Shown: positions 1-10,300 of the stretch, one piece after another | How the letters are laid out: every line of letters starts with the position of its first letter | How positions within the stretch are numbered: position 1 is the stretch's first letter | Program-made: the position numbers and the translations under genes | NCBI RefSeq assembly: GCF_900108855.1 | Contig: NZ_FNXY01000003.1 | Span: 620,001 to 684,000, forward strand | DNA length: 64,000 nucleotides | Source: Dyadobacter koreensis | GTDB taxonomy: Bacteria > Bacteroidota > Bacteroidia > Cytophagales > Spirosomataceae | Direction: 5' to 3' | Notes under the pieces: generated by a model | Databases searched by the model: none | What the model was told of the DNA's origin: nothing | What the model saw: the letters and a program-made list of their open reading frames with translations, nothing else

Positions 1-1315
1 CTTTACTTCTGTTGATCACTTCCGTATGGATTGTTCCCTCCTGCGGATATGCTAGAATAAAATAGTCATTTACAGGGGTAAGCTGCACCATTTCCTGAAG
101 CTCAAAGCTGGTCAGATCTTTTATCGGGATACAGTTGTCCCATTTAAATTTCCCATTCCGATCAAATCCACAAACAATGGCGTGTGTATAGCGGTACCCC
201 TCCAGCGAACGGGCATAATATGGCCGCGAAACTCCGTTCGTTACCATCATAGGAGATCCGGCGCGTTGATTTGGATAATAAACTTCGGCAACCAGCACAA
301 TCTCATCCTCTGTCTGGATCAGTTCGTGAACCAGCAGGCGATATCTAAACCGATTTTCCTTCCCCAGACTTTTTCTTTTTCCAATCCGCTCCATCATGCG
401 CTGACGACGTTTGGGTTTCATATAATTGAAAAAATTCTGCAATTCGGAAAACTCGATAAATTCAGGTTTTTCAGGTTCATTATCACTTATATGTGTAATA
501 TAAAGTCCCTGCGAGTAAGGAGTACAGCCAATTGAATAATTCCCTATCAAGTATGAGTCGTCAGCATTCAAGGGAACGATCTGACCAGAAATCAAACTGT
601 TCCGGGGATCACTTAACGCTGTTTTCTTCAAAAATTTACCTTCATAAGAATATGTCTTTATTTCAAAAACACAGTTTTTCTTTCGATATGCGTAAGTAAT
701 TACGTTGATTATGCCATCTTGCTCGTTGATATCAACATTATTCAACTCTGTATTTTTTTCATAAAGTCCGGGTAACACTTTTGAGGATTGATCGAAAAAA
801 GAGTGAACCACAACGACCGGCCGCGACCGGTGATATCCTGCCACGATTGCTTTGCTTCCGATTACCTTAAACTGTTGCACATCGATGCCGGAAAGCAAAT
901 TTCCTTTATAGCTCTCGATCGCTCCGTCACTAAAATTCATTTGCAAGAAAAGAAAATGATCCGTATCCGGCTGCGCAAACAACCAGTATCCGAAATGTTC
1001 ACCCTGGTAAGCCATAACCGGGATATAGCGATAATCCAGTTTGTAGTTCATGCGCCAAACAGGGTTTAGCGACGTGTCGTACCGTGTAAATTCCCAGCTT
1101 TCATTTCTGTTGCCAAAACTTGCATCGCCGCGGACCAGTGCCAGAAGCCCGTCGTTGCCCAACGTAAATACTTCAAACAATTCGGAGCGCGACGAATTTG
1201 TAGGAATTTCAAGACGATCAGATTGTTCTAGTTGTGCATGAACCCTGGAAGGCCCAACGAGGCAAAATTGTATGATCAGACAACTTTGTATCACAAATAG
1301 TAAACGGTTCTTCAT
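1..1315 (-). CDS. Hypothetical secreted protein, C-terminus cut by window edge
   Basis: The frame starts at ATG 1315 and stays open to base 1, giving about 438 visible residues without a stop, so the protein continues beyond the window. The N-terminus is a clear signal peptide (MKNRLLFVIQSC, hydrophobic core, then VHA before Gln). The mature part reads like a chain of beta-strands with repeated Trp/Tyr-rich segments (GEHFGYWLFAQ, GNLLSGIDVQ, KWDNCIPIKDL), which suggests a beta-propeller-like or BACON-type periplasmic or surface protein, but no family is recognised. It is divergent from argS. Function unknown; the secretion call is firm. Confidence 0.75.
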   Translation of the reverse strand, partial: MKNRLLFVIQSCLIIQFCLVGPSRVHAQLEQSDRLEIPTNSSRSELFEVFTLGNDGLLALVRGDASFGNRNESWEFTRYDTSLNPVWRMNYKLDYRYIPVMAYQGEHFGYWLFAQPDTDHFLFLQMNFSDGAIESYKGNLLSGIDVQQFKVIGSKAIVAGYHRSRPVVVVHSFFDQSSKVLPGLYEKNTELNNVDINEQDGIINVITYAYRKKNCVFEIKTYSYEGKFLKKTALSDPRNSLISGQIVPLNADDSYLIGNYSIGCTPYSQGLYITHISDNEPEKPEFIEFSELQNFFNYMKPKRRQRMMERIGKRKSLGKENRFRYRLLVHELIQTEDEIVLVAEVYYPNQRAGSPMMVTNGVSRPYYARSLEGYRYTHAIVCGFDRNGKFKWDNCIPIKDLTSFELQEMVQLTPVNDYFILAYPQEGTIHTEVINRSK

Positions 1316-1480
1316 AACTTCTTTGGGCGGGGTGTAAGTCTGTTCAATATTTACCCTAATTTTGCATCAAAAAGAATAACATAGTCATTAATGTAAAAAT
1401 ATTTTTAATCAAATAAAAACTTAGAGGAATGTTATTTAATTTTTGCTTAACACTTCCGAAATTTTATAAAAACAATATTC

Positions 1481-3259
1481 ATGACGATTGAAGCAATACT
1501 GAAAGCAGACATTCAAAAAGCGATCCACAAAAACTTTGACATCACTGTTGATGACATCCTGCTGCAACCAACCAAAAAGGAATTTGAAGGATTTTATACA
1601 TTTGTTACGTTCGCATTAACCAAAGCTACACGACGCGCTCCGGCAGAAATCGGGCAGCTTATCGGAGCGGATCTTGAAGCAAACTCTTCAGTGGTCGATC
1701 GCTGCAATGTTGTTCAGGGATTTTTGAATATAAGTCTTAAAGACACGACCTGGCTGGATTTATTTGGAGGTATTTCTTCTGATGCCGATTTCGGGACTTC
1801 TCCTGCGAGCGGTAAATCTGTGATGGTCGAATTCTCTTCACCAAATACCAACAAGCCGCTTCACCTGGGTCATTTACGTAATAATTTCCTGGGAGATTCG
1901 CTTTCAAGAATATTGAAAGCAAACGGATTTGATGTTGTAAAAACTTGTCTGGTCAACGACAGAGGCATTCATATATGCAAATCCATGCTGGCTTACCGCG
2001 AATTGGGTAATGGTGAAACACCTGAATCTTCGGGAATCAAAGGCGATCACCTGGCTGGTAAATATTATGTAAAATTTGACATTGAATATAAAAAGCAGAT
2101 TGCTGAACTGGTTGCAACAGGCTTAACGCCGGAAGAAGCGGCGAAAAAAGCGCCATGGATTCTTGAAGCCCAAAAATTGCTTTTGCTTTGGGAACAGGGT
2201 GACTCTGAAACAGTCGCACTTTGGCAAAAAATGAACAACTGGGTATACGCAGGTTTCAATCAGACATATAACCAGATCGGTGTAAGCTTCGATAAAACCT
2301 ATTACGAATCCAACACTTATTTGCTGGGAAAAGATATCATTGAAGAAGGTTTACAGAAAGGCGTTTTCTTTAAAAAAGAAGATAATTCTGTATGGATAGA
2401 CCTGACGGCAGAAGGGCTGGATGAGAAACTGGTACTCCGTGGTGATGGAACCTCTGTGTATATCACGCAGGATCTCGGAACCACCGAGCTTAAATATGGA
2501 GATTTCCACAATGACCGCTATTTATGGGTGGTAGGAAATGAGCAGGATTACCACTTTAACGTACTTTTTGCGATTTTAAAACGTCTGGGCCGTCCGTATG
2601 CCGAAGGCTGCTACCATATCAGCTACGGAATGGTTGACCTGCCCTCAGGCAAAATGAAGTCACGCGAAGGAACTGTTGTAGACGCCGACGATCTGGTTAG
2701 ACAAATGATCGATACGGCCGCAGCGAGAACACAGGAACTTGGAAAAATTGATGATTTTGAAAGTGAGGAGGCAACGCAGCTTTACCATACACTCGCACTT
2801 GGCGCTTTAAAATATTTCCTGTTAAAAGTTGATCCGAAGAAACGAATGTTGTTTAATCCGGAGGAATCGATTGATTTCCAGGGACATACAGGACCGTTCA
2901 TTCAGTATACCTACACGCGTGTGCGATCCATTATGCGAAAAGCGGAACAATCCGGAATTGAGGTAAAATTGCCACCGGCTACTTACGAATTGCATCAGGT
3001 TGAGAGAGAACTTATTTTCACATTATCTCAATTCCCTATTCGCGTTCAGGCAGCAGGTAATGAATTTGCCCCATCTGTGATTTCGTTTTATATGTATGAA
3101 CTGGCCAAAGTTTACAACCAGTTTTATGCAGAAGTTTCCATTTTTGCCGATTCTGATCCGGTTGCCGTGAGCTTCCGTGTGGCACTCTCAAAAGTGGTTG
3201 CAGAAACAATTTACAGAGGTTTAGGGTTGTTAGGAATAAATGTACCGGAAAGAATGTAA
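1481..3259 (+). CDS. argS: Arginyl-tRNA synthetase
   Basis: Charges tRNA-Arg with arginine in the cytoplasm. The 592-residue product has the usual family length. Seen directly: an N-terminal Arg_tRNA_synt_N domain (about residues 1-90), the class I HIGH-type motif as NKPLHLGHLRNN at about residue 125, the KMSKS-like loop as SGKMKSREGT near residue 393, and the C-terminal DALR anticodon-binding domain including FIQYTYTRVRSI. It is a single-gene unit, divergent from the secreted protein on its left. The ATG at 1481 agrees with the family start. A TAATTTTG element at 1357-1364 could be its promoter -7 box but lacks a convincing -33 partner. Confidence 0.97.
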   Translation: MTIEAILKADIQKAIHKNFDITVDDILLQPTKKEFEGFYTFVTFALTKATRRAPAEIGQLIGADLEANSSVVDRCNVVQGFLNISLKDTTWLDLFGGISSDADFGTSPASGKSVMVEFSSPNTNKPLHLGHLRNNFLGDSLSRILKANGFDVVKTCLVNDRGIHICKSMLAYRELGNGETPESSGIKGDHLAGKYYVKFDIEYKKQIAELVATGLTPEEAAKKAPWILEAQKLLLLWEQGDSETVALWQKMNNWVYAGFNQTYNQIGVSFDKTYYESNTYLLGKDIIEEGLQKGVFFKKEDNSVWIDLTAEGLDEKLVLRGDGTSVYITQDLGTTELKYGDFHNDRYLWVVGNEQDYHFNVLFAILKRLGRPYAEGCYHISYGMVDLPSGKMKSREGTVVDADDLVRQMIDTAAARTQELGKIDDFESEEATQLYHTLALGALKYFLLKVDPKKRMLFNPEESIDFQGHTGPFIQYTYTRVRSIMRKAEQSGIEVKLPPATYELHQVERELIFTLSQFPIRVQAAGNEFAPSVISFYMYELAKVYNQFYAEVSIFADSDPVAVSFRVALSKVVAETIYRGLGLLGINVPERM

Positions 3260-3361
3260 AAGCATTTTTTTACATTAATTTTATATGTGAAATTCAATCG
3301 CTTGAAGATTAATTTTCGTATCTCATATTTTCCACCTATTGCTTAACCAAAACGATTTCTT

Positions 3362-3946
3362 ATGGACTTGTTAAAATCAGTTTTTATTATGATTACATCG
3401 CTGATTGCCGGTATTTTTGCTGACAAAAGTGAAATCGCTCAGAAACCAGACGGGCATACCATCGCAAAACAGACACTGTACGATTTTAAAGTTAAATCTC
3501 TTGTTGGTGAAAAAACAGTTGATTTGAGCAAATACAAAGGCAAAAAAGTAGTTATCCTGAATGTTGCTTCAAAATGCGGTTACACAAAACAGTATGCTGA
3601 CTGGGAAAAATTCAATAAAGAACATGGCGACAAAGTGGTTGTGTTAGGTTTTCCTGCTAACAATTTTGGCGGACAAGAACCTGGTACCAGCGAAGAAATC
3701 GCTACGTTCTGCTCAAAAACCTACGGTGTTTCTTTCCCAATGTTTGAAAAAGTTTCAGTAGTAGGCGACGATCAGGCTCCGATATACAAATGGCTTACTA
3801 CCAAAGAATTAAACGGATGGAATGATAAAGCTCCGACGTGGAATTTCTGCAAATATGTAGTAAATGAAAAAGGTGAGCTTACTAATTTTTTCGCTTCAAA
3901 AATTTTGCCGACAGATCCTGAATTTTTAACCGCTGTTGGTATATAA
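3362..3946 (+). CDS. Glutathione peroxidase-family thiol peroxidase
   Basis: Reduces hydroperoxides; bacterial members of this type usually take electrons from thioredoxin, not glutathione. The 194-residue protein has an N-terminal hydrophobic stretch (about residues 5-20) followed by DK, likely a signal peptide or anchor, so it probably works in the periplasm. Catalytic signatures are visible: VASKCGYT with the peroxidatic residue as Cys72 (not selenocysteine), FPANNFGGQEPG supplying the active-site Gln, and WNFCKYVV supplying the Trp/Asn. The extra Cys inside the WNF motif, where Glu or Gln is common, is unusual. Single gene following argS. Confidence 0.9.
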   Translation: MDLLKSVFIMITSLIAGIFADKSEIAQKPDGHTIAKQTLYDFKVKSLVGEKTVDLSKYKGKKVVILNVASKCGYTKQYADWEKFNKEHGDKVVVLGFPANNFGGQEPGTSEEIATFCSKTYGVSFPMFEKVSVVGDDQAPIYKWLTTKELNGWNDKAPTWNFCKYVVNEKGELTNFFASKILPTDPEFLTAVGI

Positions 3947-4015
3947 AATTTCCGATGCAAAAATAATTGCCTGGGTTGAACAAAGTGCCCGGGCTTAATA
4001 TTAAGTAATAGTAAA

Positions 4016-4909
4016 ATGAAATCTTGGATAGAAGCTGCCCGACCACGTACATTACCTCTGGCGCTTTCCTGTATATTAATGGGCTGTTTTTTAGCCTCAT
4101 CAACGGGTCGGTTCAGCTGGCCCGTTGCTTTGTTAAGTGTACTGACAACAACGCTTTTACAAATACTTTCCAACTTCGCCAATGATTATGGTGATGCCGT
4201 AAACGGCAAAGATACCGAGCTTCGGGAAGGCCCGCGTAGAGCAGTTCATTCGGGAAGTATTCCGGCTTCAACAATGTTGAGAGCCATTATTCTTTTCTCC
4301 GTTCTGTCATTAATTTCCGGACTTTCGTTGCTTTACATTGCCCTTAAAGATGCCCCTGCAAATACGTTTTGGGTATTTCTTGGAATCGGTATCGCCTGCA
4401 TCATCGCCGCGATTACCTATACAGCCGGAAAACGGCCATATGGATATGTTGGACTGGGAGATTTGTCGGTTCTAATATTTTTTGGATGGGTTGGTGTTTT
4501 GGGTAGTAGTTACCTTCATACACATATCTGGAACTGGGATTTATTACTGCCCGCAACAAGCTGCGGATTATTTGCCGTAGCCGTGCTAAATATCAATAAC
4601 ATCCGTGATATTGAATCGGACAGAGCCACTGGTAAGAATTCCATTCCTGTAAGATTAGGCAGAGAAAAAGCAATATTTTACCACTGGGCTATACTTTTGA
4701 TCGGAATGTCCTGCGTTTTGCTTTACACGATACAGAATTTTTCAAGTTACACCAGCCTGATTTTTTTATTAAGTTTCCCTTTTTTCATCAAAAATGGGCT
4801 TGCCGTTTCCCGTTTAAAGAAAGCCAGCGAGCTTGATCCTTATCTAAAACAAATGGCACTTTCAACTTTGCTGTTTGTTATCCTTTTTGGTATCGGCGTA
4901 ATATTATAA
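4016..4909 (+). CDS. menA: 1,4-dihydroxy-2-naphthoate polyprenyltransferase
   Basis: Transfers a polyprenyl chain to dihydroxynaphthoate in menaquinone synthesis, in the inner membrane. The 297-residue protein is a UbiA-superfamily membrane enzyme with about eight hydrophobic helices. Both Asp-rich motifs are present: NFANDYGDAVNGKDT (about residues 58-72, binding the prenyl diphosphate through Mg) and NNIRDIESDRATGKNS (about residues 193-208). The start WIEAARPRTLPLALS is typical of MenA. It is the only menaquinone gene in the window and stands 69 bases after the peroxidase gene. Confidence 0.93.
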   Translation: MKSWIEAARPRTLPLALSCILMGCFLASSTGRFSWPVALLSVLTTTLLQILSNFANDYGDAVNGKDTELREGPRRAVHSGSIPASTMLRAIILFSVLSLISGLSLLYIALKDAPANTFWVFLGIGIACIIAAITYTAGKRPYGYVGLGDLSVLIFFGWVGVLGSSYLHTHIWNWDLLLPATSCGLFAVAVLNINNIRDIESDRATGKNSIPVRLGREKAIFYHWAILLIGMSCVLLYTIQNFSSYTSLIFLLSFPFFIKNGLAVSRLKKASELDPYLKQMALSTLLFVILFGIGVIL

Positions 4910-4918
4910 GCAATCAGT

Positions 4919-4943
4919 GAGCCGTTTATTTCACAAACGGTTC
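4919..4943. terminator. Short hairpin between convergent genes
   Basis: GAGCCGTTT and AAACGGTTC form a nine-base stem with one mismatch and a seven-base loop. It lies between the convergent menA and SGNH genes and overlaps the stop codon of the latter. There is no strong T-run, so terminator function is tentative. Confidence 0.4.
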
Positions 4944-6695
4944 ATATGCTTTTCCCAAAATGGTATATCCTTTTGCGTTCGGATGCAAACCATCAGAAAA
5001 CAGCGTTTCGTCGATTTTTCCATCTTTGTTGGCTAGCGACAGTCCCGGATCAACAAAGTTTACGTTCATAGATTTTGTCAGCTTTTTTAATTCAGCATTC
5101 AATTTTTTCACACGCTCTTCCTGCTGCCTTCTCGGATAAATCCCGACCATCATCAAATCCACGTCTGGCTGCCTGTATTTAATTGCCTCAATCAGTAATT
5201 TCCAGCCTTCCAGAATTTCTTCATCCTTGTTCGATTGAAGATTGTTCGTACCAATATTTACGAAGATCTTTTGAGCAGTATATCCATCCAGTTCGCCATG
5301 ATATACACGCCATAAAACATTTTCAATTCGGTCCCAGCCATAACCCATATTGCGAACGCCGGTTGTTCCAAAGGTTTCATTCCATGATTCCTCCCCCGTT
5401 GCTCGCGGGCCCTTTGGTAAGCCTCCCCAAAAATGTGTAATAGAATTCCCAATAACAACTACTTTTGGTTTCTCTAATTTATTGGAATTTAAGATATCCC
5501 TGTGACGTATTTCCCAATCATAATTTGGCAGCTCACGAAGTTGCGTACACGGTCTGGTCGTGGAGAGAACGCCTATTGGCTCATGCAAAATGGTCCGGAT
5601 GTGTCGCTCATAAGCATCTGCATACCGCATCATACCCAAATCAGTCGGATGTGTCCCGTCAACCGTCGTTTCAATATCCTGCTGGAAATCTTCCTTAGAG
5701 ATCAAGTATATCTCTTTAACACCCTCTGCTTTCAGCTGCGCGAAGGCTTCCTTCATTACAGCATTAACTTCCTGATAATTTTTACGGCTGACCGGATTAA
5801 TCGCTTCGTCAGTATACCCGTCATGTTCTGCCATCAAGATGGGAATGGAACTGTGTTTTTGTCTTAAATTATGAATGGCATTTAAAATTCTGGCCTTGAC
5901 CTCAGCCAGGCTAATATTCACACTTGCAACAAGATTCGGCAGACAGTCCAGAACAAATATTTTAGCATCGATCTCAGAGACCAGGTCAACCACCTCTTTT
6001 TCAAGACGGCCATTTCCAGAAAAGCCCAGATTGATTAAAGGATCATCCAATTTTCTTGCTAAAATAGAAGTCCAGGCCATCCCAGGACGTGATGCGCAAG
6101 CACCCTGAGCAATTGAGGTTCCGTAAATTACAATAGGTTTGTCCGGACGAACTGGTAATGCTTCAAACCTTGCCCCGTCAGGAACACCGATTTCCAGCCA
6201 TTTTACATTATTATACAGTGGCAGAAACAAGCGATATTCCCTTCCAAGTTTATGATTCTGATCGACAGGTTCGAGATTCTTAAAATTGTAAGCGACAGTA
6301 TCTCCAAAAACATACTTGCCAGCGCACCAGCGCCATTCACCATCATTTGAAATGGCATATAGGTCCACACCGCTTACGCCTGTTGAAGGCATATGCGGAA
6401 GTGCCAGCTTTCCCCCGACCTGATATCTTACTTTAATTTCGCCGGAATTCGCCCTGAACCGGATCATCAATCCGGCCGATTGCTTCGATAGGTTCCATAC
6501 CTGCTCTCTTACCAACTTCTCGGCTCTTCCGGGTAAGCGGTCATAACGGCTTTTTATTTCGTCCGGCCACGCCTGCCCTTCAATAACCGGGACTTTGCTG
6601 CTTGCCGGATTCCACCACGTGAATTGTGTAGTTTGGGCCTGAGAAAGTGTAACATTAATAATCAGGAGAGTAAAAAATATTAATCTGGATTTCAT
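4926..6695 (-). CDS. Secreted double-domain SGNH/GDSL esterase
   Basis: The 589-residue protein starts at ATG 6695 with a signal peptide (MKSRLIFFTLLIINVTLSQAQ-type). A longer frame to 6734 lies inside a hairpin and is not favoured. An N-terminal beta domain carries GVSGVDLYAI, matching the GxDLY domain that precedes Lipase_GDSL_3 enzymes. Two complete SGNH modules follow. Module 1 has GTSIAQG (nucleophile Ser), NLGFSGNG and DGTHPTDLG (Asp/His). Module 2 has GNSITHFWGG, NIGTNN and DGLHPNAKG. Both keep catalytic Ser, Asn/Gly and Asp-His, so both may be active. Likely role: deacylation or deacetylation of carbohydrates outside the inner membrane. The substrate is unknown. Confidence 0.88.
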   Translation of the reverse strand: MKSRLIFFTLLIINVTLSQAQTTQFTWWNPASSKVPVIEGQAWPDEIKSRYDRLPGRAEKLVREQVWNLSKQSAGLMIRFRANSGEIKVRYQVGGKLALPHMPSTGVSGVDLYAISNDGEWRWCAGKYVFGDTVAYNFKNLEPVDQNHKLGREYRLFLPLYNNVKWLEIGVPDGARFEALPVRPDKPIVIYGTSIAQGACASRPGMAWTSILARKLDDPLINLGFSGNGRLEKEVVDLVSEIDAKIFVLDCLPNLVASVNISLAEVKARILNAIHNLRQKHSSIPILMAEHDGYTDEAINPVSRKNYQEVNAVMKEAFAQLKAEGVKEIYLISKEDFQQDIETTVDGTHPTDLGMMRYADAYERHIRTILHEPIGVLSTTRPCTQLRELPNYDWEIRHRDILNSNKLEKPKVVVIGNSITHFWGGLPKGPRATGEESWNETFGTTGVRNMGYGWDRIENVLWRVYHGELDGYTAQKIFVNIGTNNLQSNKDEEILEGWKLLIEAIKYRQPDVDLMMVGIYPRRQQEERVKKLNAELKKLTKSMNVNFVDPGLSLANKDGKIDETLFSDGLHPNAKGYTILGKAYEPFVK

Positions 6696-6699
6696 AAAA

Positions 6700-6735
6700 A
6701 ATGGACACTTGTGTACTACCACAAAAGTGTCCATT
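6700..6735 (-). terminator. Rho-independent terminator abutting next gene's start
   Basis: AATGGACACTT and AAGTGTCCATT form a perfect 11-base stem with a 14-base loop. On the minus strand it is followed by six T, the last bases of which touch the ATG at 6695. It should end the DUF4920 transcript. Confidence 0.65.
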
Positions 6736-6772
6736 GGTGTATTCCTTACTTATCAAGCGCCATTGAAGCTGC

Positions 6773-7222
6773 TTATTTTACCAAAACCCCGTCTGCAATA
6801 AATGTCATTTCTTTTTTAGGCTCTGTTATTTTAGCAATTTCCTCATCGCTTTTGCCCGCGTCTTTTGCATAATGCTGCAAATGTTCAACAGGAACAGTCT
6901 TCAATTGTGCATCACCTTCAAACACAACTGTCTTACCAGCAATATCTTTTGGGACGAAAAATGCATAATCTCTGAACATCACACGCATCGTTTCTCCATT
7001 ATCCATTTTCACTTTCATCCAGCAACCTTTCACCTGACAAACAGATTCCACTGTTCCCGTAACTTTCGTTGCCAGCTCTTCTTTGCCAGCCATCTTCTCT
7101 GGTAGAGCCTTGGCTTCGATTGCCTTTTTATCGTTAATTTCTTTCCCAAAATGAGCATTGGTCTGCGCATAGGACGATGAAGAAATGACTACTGCGAAGA
7201 TAAATATGATTAACTTTTTCAT
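6773..7222 (-). CDS. DUF4920 domain secreted protein
   Basis: A 149-residue protein with signal peptide MKKLIIFIFAVVISSSSYAQ. The rest matches the DUF4920 family, which is common in Bacteroidota. Recognisable parts are TGTVESVCQVKGCWMKV (two Cys that could form a disulfide or bind metal), MRVMFRDYAFFVPKD and the C-terminal FIADGVLVK. The fold resembles a small OB-like beta-barrel; function is unknown. It stands alone, with a terminator immediately after it. Confidence 0.85.
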   Translation of the reverse strand: MKKLIIFIFAVVISSSSYAQTNAHFGKEINDKKAIEAKALPEKMAGKEELATKVTGTVESVCQVKGCWMKVKMDNGETMRVMFRDYAFFVPKDIAGKTVVFEGDAQLKTVPVEHLQHYAKDAGKSDEEIAKITEPKKEMTFIADGVLVK

Positions 7223-7307
7223 AGTTTACAGAAATAAAATTGGCACATTTTTGAATAATATTTAAAGCTAATTATTTTAATCCAATATATAATTCACTGA
7301 CATTCAA

Positions 7308-10300
7308 TTACTCTAAAACTTCCAGCCACCCTTTACAATGATTTCCGCCGGGCGTGTCAACAACGTAAAAGTAAGTCCCGTTTGTCACACCCTTACCCCA
7401 ATCATCTTTATAATTTGTTGATTTGAAAACGCTTTTTCCCCAACGGTTATAAATTTCCAGATTCGAACCTGAAACGGGAATCACAAAGTGGTCATTTTTC
7501 CCATCTCCATTTGGCGTTATCACGTTCGCAATAACCAGCGGCGGTTCGGCACTTACCTCTTTGGAAGTAGTTAGCGCACAACCAGCAGAATTATAGGAAG
7601 TGAGCGTCACGATATATTTTCCTGGTGTTTCATAACTGTAATCTTCGATATTAGTTGTAGTCAGACCATTTACCGTTCCAAGATTCCATTCATAGCGTTC
7701 GGCATTGGATGTTTTATTTAACATGGAATATTTGACAGGTTTATTGCATTCTCCACCTGATCTGACAATTTCGAACGCAGGTTCATGCGCATTGTCGATG
7801 GTCACTGTTATCTGTCTTTTCGGTCGACAGCCATTTCCATAGATACCTTCAATTGTGTAAGTAGTCGTTTGAGCCGGACTTACCGTAACCGATTTCCCGC
7901 TGGTTTCGCTCAGTGTGGAATCACCGGTCCAGTTATATTGTGCGGCCTCTCCGGACACAGTTAACGTCACAGTTGTGCCAGCGCACGACGTTACGTTTTG
8001 CATCGCTACAAAATCTTTACTTTCCTCAACTGTCACATTAACTTTTTTAGTAACAGCACAACCACTTTCAGTACTGATTTCTACGGTATATTCAGTCGTC
8101 TTATCAATCGTCGCTTTGGGATTTGCAATAGCCGAATTGTCCAAACCTGTGGCAGGCGACCATTTATATTTCGTACCTCCACTGGCGAAAAGACTGATCG
8201 TCTTATTCTCACATACGATCGTATCGCTGATTATTTTGGCATTGACACTTTCTACTCTGATCGTTTTCTCAGCCATATCCATTCGCTTGCAACTCAACTT
8301 ATTGTATGCTTTTAAGGTAACTTTGTACTCGCCGGCTTCTGAAAATGTGTAGCTGCCACCATCCTCTTCCCGGGAAATCCCGTTTCCATTTATTTCCCAG
8401 AAATACTCGACACCACCCTCACTTGCATTAAAAAAATCCAGCGTAAGGGGAGCACAACCTTGCAGCACATTTTTAGTTTGTCCCTGATAAACGTCAAAAT
8501 CTGCTTTTAACAGATCAATATCGATTTTGAAAGCCGCATTATTACAGTTCGAACTTTTATTCGTTTTTGACCAGGCCTGCGGCGTGACAGGAAAATTACT
8601 TCCTCCACATGAACAGGTTGCGTGATAAATCACACCGTTTTTATCAAACCGGCTCGTCCCGCCATCTACGTGGTCACCTTCCGCCTGGCGGTTGTCACTA
8701 CCAAAATATGTAGCATATAAAAGCGACCGCGCTCCTTCTTCCAAAATCGCGATATAAAAATTATTTCCTGTCGTTACTGGCTGAATAGCATCCTCTGTAA
8801 CAGGTAGTCCGGAAGTGCTGCTGGCTGTATTATAAGAAGTTTGAATATTCACGTCGCCTCCCCAACCGGCGATATAAATATTTCCGCATTCACTAACTAA
8901 GAAGGCTGTCGGAGAAATATCCGGCGTTCCCCTGCCCGATCCGATCGTTGTAGAGAAGATAGATTTAGACAAATTATGATCCAGCGCATGGATAAACTGA
9001 TTACTTTTTGCATTGCTATACAAACCTTTGGTTACCGGATACTCGCCCATTGTCAGACCATAAATGAAAACATTTTCATTCGGATCGAGGTCGAGTAAAT
9101 AAGCACCATCAGCCGCAGCTGTACCTAAATACGTAGCAGCTTTTAACTTCCCGTTTGAATAAACCGCTACAAACGCGTCTTCCGTACCATTTATTTTTGC
9201 CTGATATGAAGCACTGCTTGTTGCAAGATTAGAACTCTGCGTAATACCGGTAACATAAGCATCACCATTTTTCGCAGGCTTTATCGAAAACGCGGCGTCG
9301 AACCCGTTTCCGCCGACATAAGTACTCCAAAGCAGTGAATTCAAATCAGAGGAAAGTTTGATAAGTACGCCGTCCTGAATTCCGGAAAGTTTAGTGTGAT
9401 CTGCGCTTTGGACTGGGAAATTTTCTGAATTCGTTGAAGAAACGACAAAAACATTATCCTGGTTATCCAGCTCTATTTCACCACGAAAGCTGTCTCCATA
9501 ATTTCGAACCTGTACAGGTCCCACGCTGCTGATCCCGTCGTTTCCACTTCCACCAATATAAGTTGAAGCAAGCAGTTGTTTCCCGTCCGCACTTAATTTT
9601 GAAACAAAAATATCACTGCCATTAAAGAGCTCGAGGCCACCAATGGGTTCGGTTGAGATCCCGCCTGCAAATATTTTTTGAAAAGCAGTTGCGCTGGTTG
9701 GAAAATTCGATGACGAAGTCGTTCCGAAAATCAGCAATTCATTTTTACTGTTAACGATCAGACTATTCGGTACGTCTGTATTGTTTCCTCCAAGATATGT
9801 AGCGTACAAAAGTTCACTGCCATCCGGACTGAATTTTAAAATTCCTACGTCTACAAGTGCAGAAAATCTTACTTGGTAAGAACCTACCGTCGCCGGAAAA
9901 CCGACTCCAAAAACAGTTCCGCCGGAATATAAATTTCCTTCTGCGTCATAGGTCGCAGTATGCCCCCAGTTATCCGCAGTAGAGCCCGAATAAGTTGAAA
10001 AGATCAATTCCGGGTCAATGGTTAATGTTTCAGATTGGGTATACCCTTTTGGAAAAGAAAACTGAATACGATTATTTTCTGTCAGAACAACATTTGAAGC
10101 GATATCCAGCGTTTTTTTATTAACAAGCTGAAAAGAATAAGGCTGTGCTTCCTTAAACTGACCAACGGAAGTTTTTACTATTGTCTGCCCTGCCTCATTT
10201 ACCGACACACTGCTTGCTCCCTCATATTTTAATTTGATCTGAGACGGATCGGCCTGTGGGTGAACGATAAATTCATATTTTAACGTGTTATCATAAATGT

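Noticed and set aside
182..1241. Three forward frames in the first 1.2 kb
   Set aside because: All are antisense to the open reading frame of the secreted protein, which is continuous from 1315 to the left edge.
3772..4182. 136-codon minus-strand frame between the peroxidase and menA genes
   Set aside because: Antisense to the ends of two well-supported genes and no recognisable protein.
6696..6734. Upstream extension of the double SGNH esterase
   Set aside because: The added codons lie in the terminator hairpin and would spoil the signal peptide.
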